DNA from: Natronococcus sp. A-GB7
GTDB lineage: Archaea > Halobacteriota > Halobacteria > Halobacteriales > Natrialbaceae
Direction of reading: 5' to 3'
Assembly (NCBI RefSeq): GCF_029688865.1
Contig: NZ_JARUKV010000001.1
Location: 309,642-373,641, forward strand
Length of the DNA: 64,000 bases
The position numbers and the translations under genes were made by a program. Below the pieces are notes generated by a model. That model worked only from the letters and a program-made list of their open reading frames with translations, did not search any database and was not told where the DNA came from. Shown here one piece after another: positions 9,886 through 19,818 of this stretch. Numbering within the stretch: position 1 is the first letter of the stretch; each line of letters begins with the position of its first letter.

Positions 9886-10815
9886 ATGAGCGAGTTCGAC
9901 AAGTTCAGCGACGTCGGCGAAGCGGACGTAACCCGTGCGATCGGACAGGAGTGGACCGAGGAGTTCATGGACTTCTCGGACTCCGACGTCATCATCGTCG
10001 GGGGCGGCCCCTCGGGGCTGACCGCGGCCAAGGAGCTCTCCGAGCGGGGCGTGAAGACGATGGTCGTCGAGAAGAACAACTACCTCGGCGGCGGGTTCTG
10101 GCTCGGCGGGTTCCTGATGAACAAGGTCACCGTCCGCGATCCCGCACAGAACATCCTCGAGGAGCTCGAGGTCTCCTACAAGGAGTCCCAGGACAGCGAG
10201 GACCTCTACGTCGCGAACGGTCCCGAGGCCTGTTCGGGGCTGATCAAGGCCGCCTGCGACGCGGGCGCGAAGATGCAGAACATGACCGAGTTCACGGATA
10301 TCGTCATCCGCGAGGACCACAAGGTCTCGGGGATCGTGATGAACTGGACCCCGGTCCACGCACTGCCCCGCGAGATCACCTGCGTCGACCCGATCGCGGT
10401 CGAGGCCGACCTCGTCATCGACGCGACGGGCCACGACGCGATGGCCGTCAAGAAACTCGACGAGCGCGGGGTCCTCGACGCGCCCGGCATCGGCGACGCC
10501 GAGGCCAGTGCCACGGGAATGGACCAGACCGACGACGACAGCTACGGCGCCCCCGGCCACGACTCGCCCGGCCACGACTCGATGTGGGTCGGCAAGAGCG
10601 AGGACGCCGTCGTCGAACACACCGGTCTCGTCCACGACGGCCTGATCGCGACCGGGATGGCCACCGCGACGACCTACGGCCTCCCGCGGATGGGGCCGAC
10701 GTTCGGCGCCATGCTCGTCTCGGGCAAGCGCGCGGCCCAGGAAGCCATCGACGAACTCGGCGTCGACGCCGACCCCGTCGACGTTACCTCGCGGGCGACG
10801 CCGGCCGACGACTGA
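9886..10815 (+). CDS. thi4: Thiamine thiazole synthase, cysteine-donor (suicide) type
   Basis: Makes the adenylated thiazole carboxylate precursor of thiamine from NAD and glycine. The 309-residue protein has the dinucleotide-binding motif [18 protein letters not shown] and the Thi4 signature [12 protein letters not shown]. Cys166 (PREITCVDP) aligns with the active-site cysteine of yeast Thi4 and the cysteine shown to be essential in Haloferax volcanii Thi4, so sulfur is probably taken from the protein itself; methanogen enzymes have His here. It is monocistronic, with a short T5 run after the stop. The ThiR-type regulator at 20914-21813 is a likely controller. Confidence 0.95.
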   Translation: MSEFDKFSDVGEADVTRAIGQEWTEEFMDFSDSDVIIVGGGPSGLTAAKELSERGVKTMVVEKNNYLGGGFWLGGFLMNKVTVRDPAQNILEELEVSYKESQDSEDLYVANGPEACSGLIKAACDAGAKMQNMTEFTDIVIREDHKVSGIVMNWTPVHALPREITCVDPIAVEADLVIDATGHDAMAVKKLDERGVLDAPGIGDAEASATGMDQTDDDSYGAPGHDSPGHDSMWVGKSEDAVVEHTGLVHDGLIATGMATATTYGLPRMGPTFGAMLVSGKRAAQEAIDELGVDADPVDVTSRATPADD

Positions 10816-10837
10816 GACGGACCGCCGTACGCTACCG

Positions 10838-10842
10838 TTTTT
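10838..10842 (+). terminator. Short oligo-T run after thi4
   Basis: TTTTT lies 22 nt after the thi4 stop, just before the region of the next promoter. Archaeal RNA polymerase can terminate at such runs without a hairpin; this is a weak but correctly placed candidate. Confidence 0.35.
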
Positions 10843-10906
10843 CGGCCGTCGTCCCACGGGGATCGTCCGGTATCGGTCGGAATCGTGACGAGCCGAACGG
10901 CACAGA

Positions 10907-10915
10907 TTTTATACT
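10907..10915 (+). promoter_or_regulatory. TATA box of first PAS histidine kinase
   Basis: TTTTATACT is centred about 30 nt before the ATG at 10941, giving a leaderless or nearly leaderless transcript. Confidence 0.55.
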
Positions 10916-10940
10916 CACAGTTCGGTTACCGTAGACGAGA

Positions 10941-13649
10941 ATGGAGTCGCCCTCGCCGAACGGTCCCGACGTCCGTACGCAGACGCGGCGACAGAAGGTC
11001 GTCGCCGATCTCGGTCGACGAGCGCTCGAGACGGACGATCTCGAGGTGCTGCTCGACGTAGCGGCAGACGCCCTCATCGAGGGGCTCGCGATCGAACACG
11101 CGGCCGTCCTCGAGTGCCGTCCCGCCGACGAGGCGCTGCTCCGGGCGGGCGCCGGCTGGCGTGCGGGACTGGTCGGCTCGGCGACGGTCTCGGCGAGTGC
11201 CGAGACGCTCGTCGGCGAGGTGCTTCGGCGAGAGGAGCCGTTCCTCGTCGAGGACGTCCGTGACGAGGAGCGCGTCGACAGCCCCGAGCTGTTCGCCGAT
11301 CACGGCGTCGTCGGCGGGATCGGCATCCGGATCGGTCCCGTCGAGGAGCCCTGGGGGGCGCTGGGGGCGTACGCGACCGACGACCGATCGTTCACCCGGC
11401 ACGACGCCAGCTTCGTCGAAAGCGTCGCAGCCGTTCTCGAGACGGCACTCGAGAACCGCCAGACCCGACGGGAATTCGAGGACAGCTACGGTCGGATCTC
11501 TGACGGGTTCTTCGCAGTCGACGCGAACTGGAATTTCACGTACCTCAACGACCGGGCCCACGAACTGATCAATCCCGATGACCGGGAGCTCGTCGGCAGG
11601 AACGTCTGGGAATCGTTCTCGGCTGCCCTCGAGCGACAGTTCAAGCCGAAGTACGAGCGCGCGATGTACGACCAGGAGACGGTCTCGTTCGAGGAGTACT
11701 ATCCGGAGCCGCTGGACAGCTGGTTCGAGGTGCGGGCCTACCCCTCCGAGACGGGACTGTCGGTGTACTTCCGGGACGTCACCGAGCGCAAGGAACGCGA
11801 GCGGGAACTCGAGCTGTTTCGGACGCTGCTGGATCACTCGAACGACGTCGTTCTGGTGATCGAGCCCGAGTCGGGGCGGATCCTCGACGCAAACGAGACG
11901 GCGTGTCGTCGGCTCGGCTACGACCGGAACGAGCTGCTCGAGCTGTCGGTCCCCGACATCGAGCGACGGTTCGCCGACATCGACGACTGGCGTGCCCACG
12001 TCGAAGACGTCGCGCTCGAGGACGCCGTGACGATCGAAGGGGTCCACGAACGGAAGGACGGAACGACCTACCCGGCGGAGGTCAACGTGAGCTACGTCGG
12101 GATCGACGAGGGGTACATGCTCGCGGTCGCCCGCGACGTGACCGATCGCCGACGACGCGAGCGCCGGCTCAGAAAGTCCGAACAGCAGTACCGAACGCTC
12201 GCCGAGAACGTCCCTAACGGGATCGTGACGCTGTTCGACGACGACCTGCGGTACACGCTCGCCGCCGGACGAACGTTCGATACGCTTCCGGTTTCGGCGG
12301 CCGAGATCGAGGGACAGCCGGTTCGGGAAACCTGGCCCGAGGACGTCGCCGGGACGCTCGAGAACGTCTTCCAGGCCGCCCTCGAGGGCGAGTCGGGGGA
12401 AGTCGAACTCGAGTACGCCGATCGCGAGTGGGTCGTCCACGTCGTTCCGATCACCGACGGCGACGGCGACGTGTTCGGCGGAATGACCATCGCGCAGGAT
12501 ATCACCGAGCGCAACGAGCGCGAGCGCGAACTCGAGATGCGCGAGCGCCGGCTCTCGACGCTGATCGAAAACGTCCCCGGGATGGTCTACCGCTGTAAGA
12601 CCGAGCGCGGCTGGCCCATGACCTTCGTCAGCGACGCCTGCGAGGACCTGACCGGGTACGAGCCGGACGCCCTCGAACGCGGCGAACTCAGCTGGGGCGA
12701 GGACGTGATGGTCCAGGAGGACCGCGACAAGCTGTGGGAAACGGTCCACGAGCAGGCGTCGAAGGCCGAGCCGTTCTCCGAGACCTACCGCATCGAGACC
12801 GCCGACGGCGACCTGCGGTGGGTCAGGGACTACGGCCGCGCGCTCTTCGACGAGGAGGGGGCCGTCATCGACGTTGAAGGGATCATCGCCGACGTCACTG
12901 ACCGAAAACGCCTGGAAGACGAGCTCAAAGAGCGAAAGCGCCAGCTCGAGGAGTCGAACGAGCGCCTGGAGCAGTTCGCCTACGCGGCGAGCCACGACCT
13001 CCAGGAGCCCCTGCGAATGGTCACGAGCTACCTCGGACTGATCGAGAACCGGTACGGCGACGAGTTCGACGCCGACGGCGAGGAGTTCCTCGCATACGCC
13101 GTCGACGGCGCCGAGCGGATGCGCGAGATGATCGACGCCCTCCTCGAGTACTCCCGCGTCGAAACCCAGGGTGACCCCTTCGAGCCGATCGAACTCGAGG
13201 GGGTCGTCGACGACGTCCTCGCCGATCTTCGACTCCGGATCGAGGAGACCGACGCCGAGATCGAGAGGGGAACGCTCCCCCGGGTCAGCGGCGACGGCAG
13301 CCAGGTGCGACAGGTGGTTCAGAACCTGCTCGAGAACGCGATCACCTACAGCGGGGACGAGCCCCCGCGAGTCCGGATCGACGCCGACCGACGCGGCTCC
13401 AGGTGGGCGATCTCGGTTCGGGACGAGGGAATCGGGATCGACCCCGACGAGCAGGGGCGCGTGTTCACCGTGTTCAACCGACTCCACTCCGCCGAGGAGT
13501 ACGACGGAACCGGCATCGGGCTCGCGCTGTGCGAGCGCATCGTCGAGCGCCACGACGGCGAGATCCGGGTCGACTCCGAGCCCGGCGAGGGCTCGACGTT
13601 TACGTTCACGCTGCCGGCGGCGAGTGAGCGCCCCGAGCCGGGTCCCTGA
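10941..13649 (+). CDS. GAF/multi-PAS sensor histidine kinase
   Basis: Soluble sensor kinase of 902 residues with no membrane segment. Order: GAF about 15-175, four PAS domains (about 178-295, 296-415, 418-530, 535-660), HisKA with phospho-acceptor His685 in YAASHDLQEPL, then the HATPase_c domain (N box NLLENAITYSG, G1 DEGIGIDPDEQG, G2 GTGIGLALC). PAS boundaries carry the usual DVT(E/D)RK ends. It should sense an intracellular signal and phosphorylate a response regulator, but none is encoded nearby. It is a close paralogue of the kinase at 16259-19687, with identical DNA around the H box. Signal unknown. Confidence 0.92.
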   Translation: MESPSPNGPDVRTQTRRQKVVADLGRRALETDDLEVLLDVAADALIEGLAIEHAAVLECRPADEALLRAGAGWRAGLVGSATVSASAETLVGEVLRREEPFLVEDVRDEERVDSPELFADHGVVGGIGIRIGPVEEPWGALGAYATDDRSFTRHDASFVESVAAVLETALENRQTRREFEDSYGRISDGFFAVDANWNFTYLNDRAHELINPDDRELVGRNVWESFSAALERQFKPKYERAMYDQETVSFEEYYPEPLDSWFEVRAYPSETGLSVYFRDVTERKERERELELFRTLLDHSNDVVLVIEPESGRILDANETACRRLGYDRNELLELSVPDIERRFADIDDWRAHVEDVALEDAVTIEGVHERKDGTTYPAEVNVSYVGIDEGYMLAVARDVTDRRRRERRLRKSEQQYRTLAENVPNGIVTLFDDDLRYTLAAGRTFDTLPVSAAEIEGQPVRETWPEDVAGTLENVFQAALEGESGEVELEYADREWVVHVVPITDGDGDVFGGMTIAQDITERNERERELEMRERRLSTLIENVPGMVYRCKTERGWPMTFVSDACEDLTGYEPDALERGELSWGEDVMVQEDRDKLWETVHEQASKAEPFSETYRIETADGDLRWVRDYGRALFDEEGAVIDVEGIIADVTDRKRLEDELKERKRQLEESNERLEQFAYAASHDLQEPLRMVTSYLGLIENRYGDEFDADGEEFLAYAVDGAERMREMIDALLEYSRVETQGDPFEPIELEGVVDDVLADLRLRIEETDAEIERGTLPRVSGDGSQVRQVVQNLLENAITYSGDEPPRVRIDADRRGSRWAISVRDEGIGIDPDEQGRVFTVFNRLHSAEEYDGTGIGLALCERIVERHDGEIRVDSEPGEGSTFTFTLPAASERPEPGP
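12944..13036 (+). repeat. 93-bp inverted repeat, copy 1 (kinase H box)
   Basis: This segment of the first kinase gene is base-for-base identical to the reverse complement of 16857-16949 in the second kinase gene. It codes for the dimerisation/H-box segment around EESNERLEQFAYAASHDLQE. Confidence 0.9.
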
Positions 13650-14174
13650 TCGATCACCGCGCATCCGACCTACCGAACGCGAACAGACAGGTCGGCGTTC
13701 GGTTCGATTTCGGGGCGCAGTGGTCCGCGACGAGACCGTCGTAGAACGTGAGCAATCGGCAGCGTGTACGTCTCGTCGATATCGTCGGTCAGGAACCCTA
13801 CTCGAGGACCGGCACGGCAGTCGATCGTCGAACGGTCCGGAGCCAGTGCGAGGACGATCAGCAGCCGGATCGTCCCGTCGACTGGAAAACACCCACCCAG
13901 TGTGATACGTAGACCGGTCGGATCTTCGATACACGGGAACGCCCGTGGATCTCGATACCAGCGAACCCCGCGGGCCGAATCTATCCGCACTGTCTCCGGG
14001 CCGCCGCGCGTCCGAACTGCGTTGCACCGGTGCGGCTACGACCACTCACGGGATGGAACGATCCGGTGACCGCCTGGAAGGACGGCCCTCTGGACCGTGG
14101 TACACTCCCGTTCCCACACCCGTCCGTTCCGCGAGACCCGCACCGTTTTCGCCCCGCGACCGAAAGGGGCGAGT
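13650..14174 (-). pseudogene. Gene-poor stretch with a possible decayed VOC-type frame
   Basis: No convincing gene fills this 525-bp stretch. On the minus strand a frame at 13670-13990 (GTG start, 106 codons) reads ...WYRDPRAFPCIEDPTGLRI... and later GPRVGFLTDDIDETY, which resembles segments of glyoxalase/bleomycin-resistance (VOC) proteins, but the remaining order is wrong for an intact domain. Third codon positions are less GC-rich than in neighbouring genes. It may be a rearranged relic or chance; low confidence. Confidence 0.25.
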
Positions 14175-15077
14175 ATGCACGTCGTCGTCACCGGCGCGAC
14201 CGGTGGGATCGGAAGCTGGATCGTCGAGGGACTCGCGAGCGCGGGCCACGAGGTCCTCGGCGTCGACCTCGAGCGCCCGCCCGGCGAGCGCGAGAACGCC
14301 ACCTTCCTCGCGGGGGATCTGACCGACCAGGGGGTCGCCTGGGAGACGATCGACGGGGCCGATCCCGACGCCGTCGTCCACTGCGCCGGGATCCCCGCGA
14401 TGGGGATCCGTGCGGGCGGCGAGACCTTCGAAACGAACGTTTCGAGCACCTACCACGTCCTCGAGGCCGCCGGACGGGCGGGCGCGGACGTGGTCTGGAC
14501 CTCGAGCGAGAGCACTTACGGGATGCCCTTTGCAGCGACTCCCTCCCTGCCGGAGTATCTGCCCATCGACGAGGCCCACCCGCAGCGCCCGGAGGACCCC
14601 TACGGGACCTCGAAGCTCGTCGGCGAGGTGATCGCCGAACGCACGGTCCGGGCGTTCGACGTTCCGGTGACCTCGCTGCGCCCCGCGTGGGTGAGCTATC
14701 CCGGCAGCCAGCAACTGGCCCGCGTTCGAGAGGCGCTCGACCCGGAAACGGCCGAGCCCGGGGACGAGGGGAGCGGCAACTTCTGGTCGTACGTCGACGT
14801 CCGGGATCTGGTCTCGCTGGTCGGAGCCGCCCTCGAGGCCGACGTCGAGGGCCACGAGGCCTACCTCGCGGTCGCGGCGGAGAACTACCTCGGTCGACCG
14901 ACCGCGGAGACGATCGAGGCCGTCTACGGCGACCTGCCCGAGGACTGTACGCTCGAGGGCGAAGAATCGGCGTTCTCGACGGCGAAGGCTCGGGAGGTAC
15001 TGGGCTGGGAACCCAAGCACACCTGGCGGGAAGCGGAGCAGGAGGAGCCGGTGGAGCCGTCGTTTCTGGACGGCTAA
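14175..15077 (+). CDS. NAD-dependent epimerase/dehydratase (extended SDR)
   Basis: A 300-residue extended short-chain dehydrogenase. The Rossmann motif GATGGIGSW follows the first strand directly (MHVVVTGATGG), which fixes the start at this ATG although the frame is open further upstream. The catalytic motif YGTSK is near residue 155, with the serines of TSSESTYG before it. Enzymes of this group act on nucleotide sugars or other hydroxylated compounds; SWVSYPG-type substrate residues do not allow an assignment. It sits alone between the two histidine kinases. Confidence 0.85.
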   Translation: MHVVVTGATGGIGSWIVEGLASAGHEVLGVDLERPPGERENATFLAGDLTDQGVAWETIDGADPDAVVHCAGIPAMGIRAGGETFETNVSSTYHVLEAAGRAGADVVWTSSESTYGMPFAATPSLPEYLPIDEAHPQRPEDPYGTSKLVGEVIAERTVRAFDVPVTSLRPAWVSYPGSQQLARVREALDPETAEPGDEGSGNFWSYVDVRDLVSLVGAALEADVEGHEAYLAVAAENYLGRPTAETIEAVYGDLPEDCTLEGEESAFSTAKAREVLGWEPKHTWREAEQEEPVEPSFLDG

Positions 15078-15092
15078 AACGGCTCGGGGCGG

Positions 15093-15395
15093 CTACCGGG
15101 GACTGAACCGTCCGGTTCGCCGATCGTCGTCGCCCGCGTCGCGGTCGGCGCGGTCGTCGTTCTCAGCGGGCGGTCGCTCGTCGTCGTAGATATCGACGTG
15201 GTGGACCGCGCTCGGCGAGAGCAAGCGGTTGCCCTCGAGCTCGAGCCAGCCGTTGGCGTGGACGACGATCGGACCCTCGTAGAGGGGGTCCTCGGCGTCG
15301 GCCTCGTCGTAGACGACCGCATCGTGGTACGCCTGCGTGAGCGGGTTCACCTCGTCGGTGAGGATCGACTCGCTGGAGAACACCGGCGGAAACAT
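15093..15395 (-). CDS. Small haloarchaeal protein of unknown function
   Basis: A 100-residue acidic protein (MFPPVFSSESILTDEVNPL...). The middle part (GPIVVHANGWLELEGNRLLS) looks like a compact beta-domain; the last 25 residues are low-complexity Asp/Arg. It has no leader, cysteine motif or membrane segment. A TATA-like ATTTATGCC lies about 30 nt upstream, favouring this ATG over the longer frame to 15488. It diverges from the gene at 15487 and shares a 91-bp intergenic region with it. I do not recognise the family. Confidence 0.6.
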   Translation of the reverse strand: MFPPVFSSESILTDEVNPLTQAYHDAVVYDEADAEDPLYEGPIVVHANGWLELEGNRLLSPSAVHHVDIYDDERPPAENDDRADRDAGDDDRRTGRFSPR

Positions 15396-15486
15396 GTTTA
15401 TCGTAGTGAGCGAACGGCGGTGGCATAAATCGGTCGCCGACTGCGGGACCGTAACTGATTCACTCCGTGGTACGACTAGGTAATAC

Positions 15487-16254
15487 ATGGTCGAGCAGAT
15501 TCTGTGCTATCGGGCGCCGACGACGGTCGTCGACGCGGACGAGATCGCGGCCTGGCTCGAGGACCGCGTCGAGGCGTCGGTCTCGGTCCGGGATCGGTTC
15601 CTCGACGGTCACCGCGACGAGGACCTCGCCGAGCGGTTCGCCGAGGCGCGGGTCCCCTCGCCGTACGACCGCGAGACCGGCAACACGATGCTGGGGACGA
15701 TCCGCTACGAGGAACGCGCCCTCGAGCACCCCGAGCGCGAGGGCGGCGTGCTCTACGATGGCCGGCAGGTTCAGCGGGCGCTGAACAGTGCACTCCCGTC
15801 CGAGGAGCGCGGACTCGAGACGCTACACGTCGCCCTCCTCGACCGGGTGATCGGCACCTGGGGTGACCACGACGGGCGCTGGCACAAGCGAGTGAACGTT
15901 CTCGGCCAGCCGGCGCTGCTGTCGGTGCCGGGACTCTACGAGGCACCCGCCAAGCCGGAGGCGTACTACAAAGAAAAACAGCGCCATTCGCTGCTGTCGG
16001 GCGACGCGCCGCCCCGAGAGGTCCTCGAGAACCGCGTCGAGGGCGACTTCCTGATCGAGGACGACCCCCGAACGACCGACGCGCTGAAGGGGTACGCCCT
16101 ACAGGCGTACCACTTCCTCGAGACGGGGGAGCCGTTTTGCGACCGCGAGGGGTGTCGGCTATTCAACGCTCACTACCACGAGGACCTGATCGAGGCACAG
16201 CTTCGGGAACCCGAGTTCTGTTCCGACCACGCACGGCGGTACGGTCGGTCGTAG
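15487..16254 (+). CDS. Conserved haloarchaeal protein with Cys/His-rich C-terminus
   Basis: A 255-residue soluble protein that looks well conserved but whose family I cannot name. The C-terminus carries CDREGC, HYHEDL, then C..H (EFCSDHARRY), a possible zinc site. The middle holds invariant-looking stretches such as SPYDRETGNTMLG and GTWGDHDGRWHKR. No known catalytic motif is evident, and the HYH element is not a standard HEXXH protease site. It begins at the ATG that also starts the conserved opening VEQILCYRAPT. Divergent from the small gene at 15093-15395; convergent with the second kinase. Confidence 0.75.
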   Translation: MVEQILCYRAPTTVVDADEIAAWLEDRVEASVSVRDRFLDGHRDEDLAERFAEARVPSPYDRETGNTMLGTIRYEERALEHPEREGGVLYDGRQVQRALNSALPSEERGLETLHVALLDRVIGTWGDHDGRWHKRVNVLGQPALLSVPGLYEAPAKPEAYYKEKQRHSLLSGDAPPREVLENRVEGDFLIEDDPRTTDALKGYALQAYHFLETGEPFCDREGCRLFNAHYHEDLIEAQLREPEFCSDHARRYGRS

Positions 16255-16258
16255 CCGA

Positions 16259-19200
16259 CTACCGATCGCGCTCTTCGGGCAGACGGATCGTAAACGTCGA
16301 GCCCTCGCCGGGCTCGGAGTCGACCGCGATCTCGCCGTCGTGACGTTCCACGATACGGCGACAGAGCGCGAGTCCGATCCCCGTCCCACCGTGTTCGTCG
16401 TGGCTGTGGAGCCGCTGGAATACCCGAAAGACGCGCGCCTGCTCGTCGGGGTCGATCCCGATCCCCTCGTCGTGGACAGCGAGTTTCCACCCCGAGTCCG
16501 TTCGCTCGGCTTCGACGTGGATCCGCGGTGGCTCGTCGCCGCTGTAGGTGATCGCGTTCTCGAGCAGGTTCTGGAACACCTGCCGAAGCTGGTCCTCGTC
16601 GCCCTCGATCCGCGGCAGCGGGTCGGCCGTGATCTCGGCGTTGCTCTCCTCGACCCGGAGCCGAAGGTCGGCGAGAGCGTCCTCGAGGGTCTCGTCTAGC
16701 TCGATGGGTTCGAACGGATCGCCCTGGGTTTCGACGCGGGAGTACTCGAGGAGGGCGTCGATCATCTCGCGCATCCGTTCGGCGCCGTCGACCGCGAACT
16801 CCAGGAACTCTTCACCGTCCTCGTCGAGGGCGTCGGCGTACCGCTCCTCGATGAGCCCGAGGTAGCTCGTGACCATTCGCAGGGGCTCCTGGAGGTCGTG
16901 GCTCGCCGCGTAGGCGAACTGCTCCAGGCGCTCGTTCGACTCCTCGAGCCTGCGCTGGTACTCCCTGCGCTCGGTCACGTCCTGCACGACGAGCATCCCC
17001 TGTCGGGTCGATCCGGTCGTCTTGACGGGGATCGTGTGCGCCCACAGCTCCCGCCCGGCGTAGCTCACCTCGAAGGTGTGCTCCTCGCCCTCGAGGGCGT
17101 CCTCGAAGTACGGTTCGACCGTCTCGACGAGCTCCTCGGGATACCGTTCGTAGATCGTTTTCCCGACCGCGCTCTCCCGATCGATGCCGAGGTCGGCGAC
17201 GAGGTTCCCGCCGGCGGCCGTATACCGCAGGTCGTCGTCGAACAGCGCGACGACGCCGTTGGGGAAGTTCTCTACCAGCGTTCGGTACCGCCGTTCGCTC
17301 TCCTCGAGCTTGCGGCGGTACTCTCGACGTTCGGTGACGTCGGTCTGCGTGAGGACGCCACGGACGACCTCGCCGTCCTCGTCCGTGATCGGCATCCCGT
17401 GGATCATCACCGTGCGTCGGTCCCCGTCGGCCGTCTCGATCTCGACGACGTCCGGTTCGAGGACGCTCTCGCCCTCGAGGACGCGACTCATCGGCCACTC
17501 GTCGGGCTCGATCGGCTCGCCGGTGTCGGCCCACCAGCCGTCGTAGCGCTCGTAGTCGGCGACGCTTTCGGCGTCGAAGACGTTCCCGCCCCAGATCTCC
17601 GCGGCGACGTCGTTGGCCTCGACCAGCCGCCCGTCCGGCTCCGCGACGACGACGCCGACGGGCAACACCTCGAACAGCGTCTCGAGCTGTCGCCGTTGCT
17701 CCTCGAGCTTTCGCTCGGCCCGCTTTCGTTTCGTAATGTCGATCAGCGCACCGGGGAACGTAACCGGGTTCCCGTCGGCGTCACACTCGACGTGGCCGCG
17801 GGCGACCACCCACCGAACCTCGTCGTCGGCGTTGCGGACGCGGTACTCCGCCTCGTACTCCCCGCACGTCTCGACCGCCGCCTCGATCTTTCGCTCGACC
17901 CGCTCGCGGTCGTCCTCGTGGATCGAGGAGACGAACTGCTCGAGCGAGACCCCCTCCCGGGCCGCGTCGGGGTCGACCCCGAACTGACGGGCAAACGAGG
18001 CGCCAGTGACGAACCGGTCCTCCGGGATCTGCCACTCCCAGGTACCGACCGCCCCGGCGTCGGTCGCGGCCTCGAGCTGTGATTTGGTCTCCCGGAGTGA
18101 GCGCTCGCGTGCTTTCTGCTCGGTGACGTCCTGTGCCATCGCCATCCCGGCGACGACGCTCTCGCTCTCGTCGGTTACCGGAACCGTGTGAACCCGCCAG
18201 TTCCGGTCCGCGTACTCGAGTTCGACCGTGTTCTCCGCCCCCTCGAGCGTCGCCCGCAGGCTCGGCTCCAGCACGTCGGCGACGGTTCCGTCGCCGATCT
18301 CGCGGACGTGTCTGCCCTCGAGTTCGTTCGCCTCCATCGGCAGGTCATCGAACGCGCGCCCCGCCGCCAGCGTGAACTCGAGGTCGTCGTCGAACAGCGC
18401 GACGATCCCGTTCGGGAAGCACTCGGCGAGGGTTCGGTACCGTCGCTCGGAGCGCTCGAGGTCGCGCTCGCGCCGTCGGCGCTCGGTCACGTCGCGGGCG
18501 ATTGCGAACACGTACTCGCGATCCAGCTCGACGTAGCTGACGGTGACTTCGACCGGAAACGCCTCCCCGTTCGCCCGAACGTGCATCCCCTCGAAGGTCG
18601 TTCCCTCTTTCGCCCGCAGTTCCTCGACGAACGACGTCCAGGCGTCGTCGTCCGGCAGTTCGGCCTCGATATCCGGAACCGAGCGGTCCAACAGCTCGTC
18701 CCGATCGTAGCCGAGGTGCCGACAGGCCGTCTCGTTGACGTCCAGGAACCGTCCCGACTCGGGATCGATAACGAACATGCCGTCGTTGGAGTGATCGACC
18801 AGGCGTCGAAACAGCTCGAGTTCGCGCTCGCGCTTCTCGCGGTCGGTGACGTCCCGGAAGTACACCGACAGCCCCGTCTCGGAGGGGTACGCCCGAATCT
18901 CGAACCAGCCGTCCAGCGGCTCGGGGTAGTACTCCTCGAACGCGACCACCTCACCGTCAGCCACTGCCCGTTCGTAGCGGGGTTTGAACGCGTATCGCGT
19001 CGCCGCCGGGAACGCGTCCCAGATGCTGTGTCCGACGAGTTCGCGGTTCTCGGGGTTGATCAGCTCCTCGGCGCGGTCGTTGAGGTAGGTGAACTGCCAG
19101 TCCTCGTCGAGCGCGAAAAAGGCGTCCGAGATGCGACCGTGGACCTCCTCGAGTTCGGTCCGCTGGTCCTCACGTTCGACCGTCGACGCCAGGACGTTCG

Positions 19201-19687
19201 CGACGTTTTTGACGAAGTTGGCGTCGTTGTGGGTGAACGCGTTCCTCTCGGTCGCGTAGACGCCGAGAACCCCCCACGGCTCTTCGGGCGGACCGACGAC
19301 GGCGCTGATTCCGCTGACGATGTCGTGGTCGACGAGCAGATCGGGACCGGAGAAGCGATCCTCGTCGTGCAGGTCGCCGACGACGATCGGCTCCTCGGAC
19401 AGCAGCGTGTACCCCGCTTGCGAGTCCGTACCGACGGGGACCGTCGCCGAGCCGACCACCCCCTCGGGCCAGCCGACGCCCGCTCGAAGCGCGAGCGCGT
19501 CGTCGGAACGCCGTTCGAGTACCGCCGCGTACTCGACCTCGAGGGTCTCGGCGACGGCGATCGACGCCTTCCGAAACAGTCGATCGAGATCGTCCGCCTC
19601 GAGCGCTCGTCGACCGAGGTCGGCGACGACCTCCTGCTGTCGTATCCGACGCCGGAGCGGCCCGTCCCCCTCGGAAACCGAATCCAT
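16259..19687 (-). CDS. GAF/six-PAS sensor histidine kinase
   Basis: Soluble sensor kinase of 1,142 residues. Order: GAF (about 15-175), six PAS domains ending near residue 920, HisKA with His930 in YAASHDLQEPL, and HATPase_c (NLLENAITYSG, DEGIGIDPDEQ, GTGIGLALC). It is paralogous to the kinase at 10941-13649 from the GAF domain through the first three PAS domains and the kinase core, with two extra PAS units in the middle. No response regulator lies nearby, and there are no membrane segments, so it should read a cytoplasmic signal such as redox state or a small ligand. Signal unknown. Confidence 0.92.
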   Translation of the reverse strand: MDSVSEGDGPLRRRIRQQEVVADLGRRALEADDLDRLFRKASIAVAETLEVEYAAVLERRSDDALALRAGVGWPEGVVGSATVPVGTDSQAGYTLLSEEPIVVGDLHDEDRFSGPDLLVDHDIVSGISAVVGPPEEPWGVLGVYATERNAFTHNDANFVKNVANVLASTVEREDQRTELEEVHGRISDAFFALDEDWQFTYLNDRAEELINPENRELVGHSIWDAFPAATRYAFKPRYERAVADGEVVAFEEYYPEPLDGWFEIRAYPSETGLSVYFRDVTDREKRERELELFRRLVDHSNDGMFVIDPESGRFLDVNETACRHLGYDRDELLDRSVPDIEAELPDDDAWTSFVEELRAKEGTTFEGMHVRANGEAFPVEVTVSYVELDREYVFAIARDVTERRRRERDLERSERRYRTLAECFPNGIVALFDDDLEFTLAAGRAFDDLPMEANELEGRHVREIGDGTVADVLEPSLRATLEGAENTVELEYADRNWRVHTVPVTDESESVVAGMAMAQDVTEQKARERSLRETKSQLEAATDAGAVGTWEWQIPEDRFVTGASFARQFGVDPDAAREGVSLEQFVSSIHEDDRERVERKIEAAVETCGEYEAEYRVRNADDEVRWVVARGHVECDADGNPVTFPGALIDITKRKRAERKLEEQRRQLETLFEVLPVGVVVAEPDGRLVEANDVAAEIWGGNVFDAESVADYERYDGWWADTGEPIEPDEWPMSRVLEGESVLEPDVVEIETADGDRRTVMIHGMPITDEDGEVVRGVLTQTDVTERREYRRKLEESERRYRTLVENFPNGVVALFDDDLRYTAAGGNLVADLGIDRESAVGKTIYERYPEELVETVEPYFEDALEGEEHTFEVSYAGRELWAHTIPVKTTGSTRQGMLVVQDVTERREYQRRLEESNERLEQFAYAASHDLQEPLRMVTSYLGLIEERYADALDEDGEEFLEFAVDGAERMREMIDALLEYSRVETQGDPFEPIELDETLEDALADLRLRVEESNAEITADPLPRIEGDEDQLRQVFQNLLENAITYSGDEPPRIHVEAERTDSGWKLAVHDEGIGIDPDEQARVFRVFQRLHSHDEHGGTGIGLALCRRIVERHDGEIAVDSEPGEGSTFTIRLPEERDR
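16857..16949 (-). repeat. 93-bp inverted repeat, copy 2 (kinase H box)
   Basis: Exact reverse complement of 12944-13036. Identity stops abruptly at both ends, while the flanking coding sequence differs at many synonymous positions. Confidence 0.9.
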
Positions 19688-19818
19688 ACTGAATCCGATA
19701 CCAGAGTGGAACGCCTAAGTCCTTCTATCTGTGGCCTTCCGCCGTCCGACGGTCGTCGGTCGCAGCTCCCGGACGGGATCGGAGCCTACTTTTGCTCGAA
19801 CGCCCTGGAAAACCGACA

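Noticed and set aside
10926..14045. A 1,039-codon minus frame opposite the first histidine kinase
   Set aside because: Mirror frame of a GC-rich gene; its sequence is low-complexity Val/Leu/Asp/Arg with no motif.
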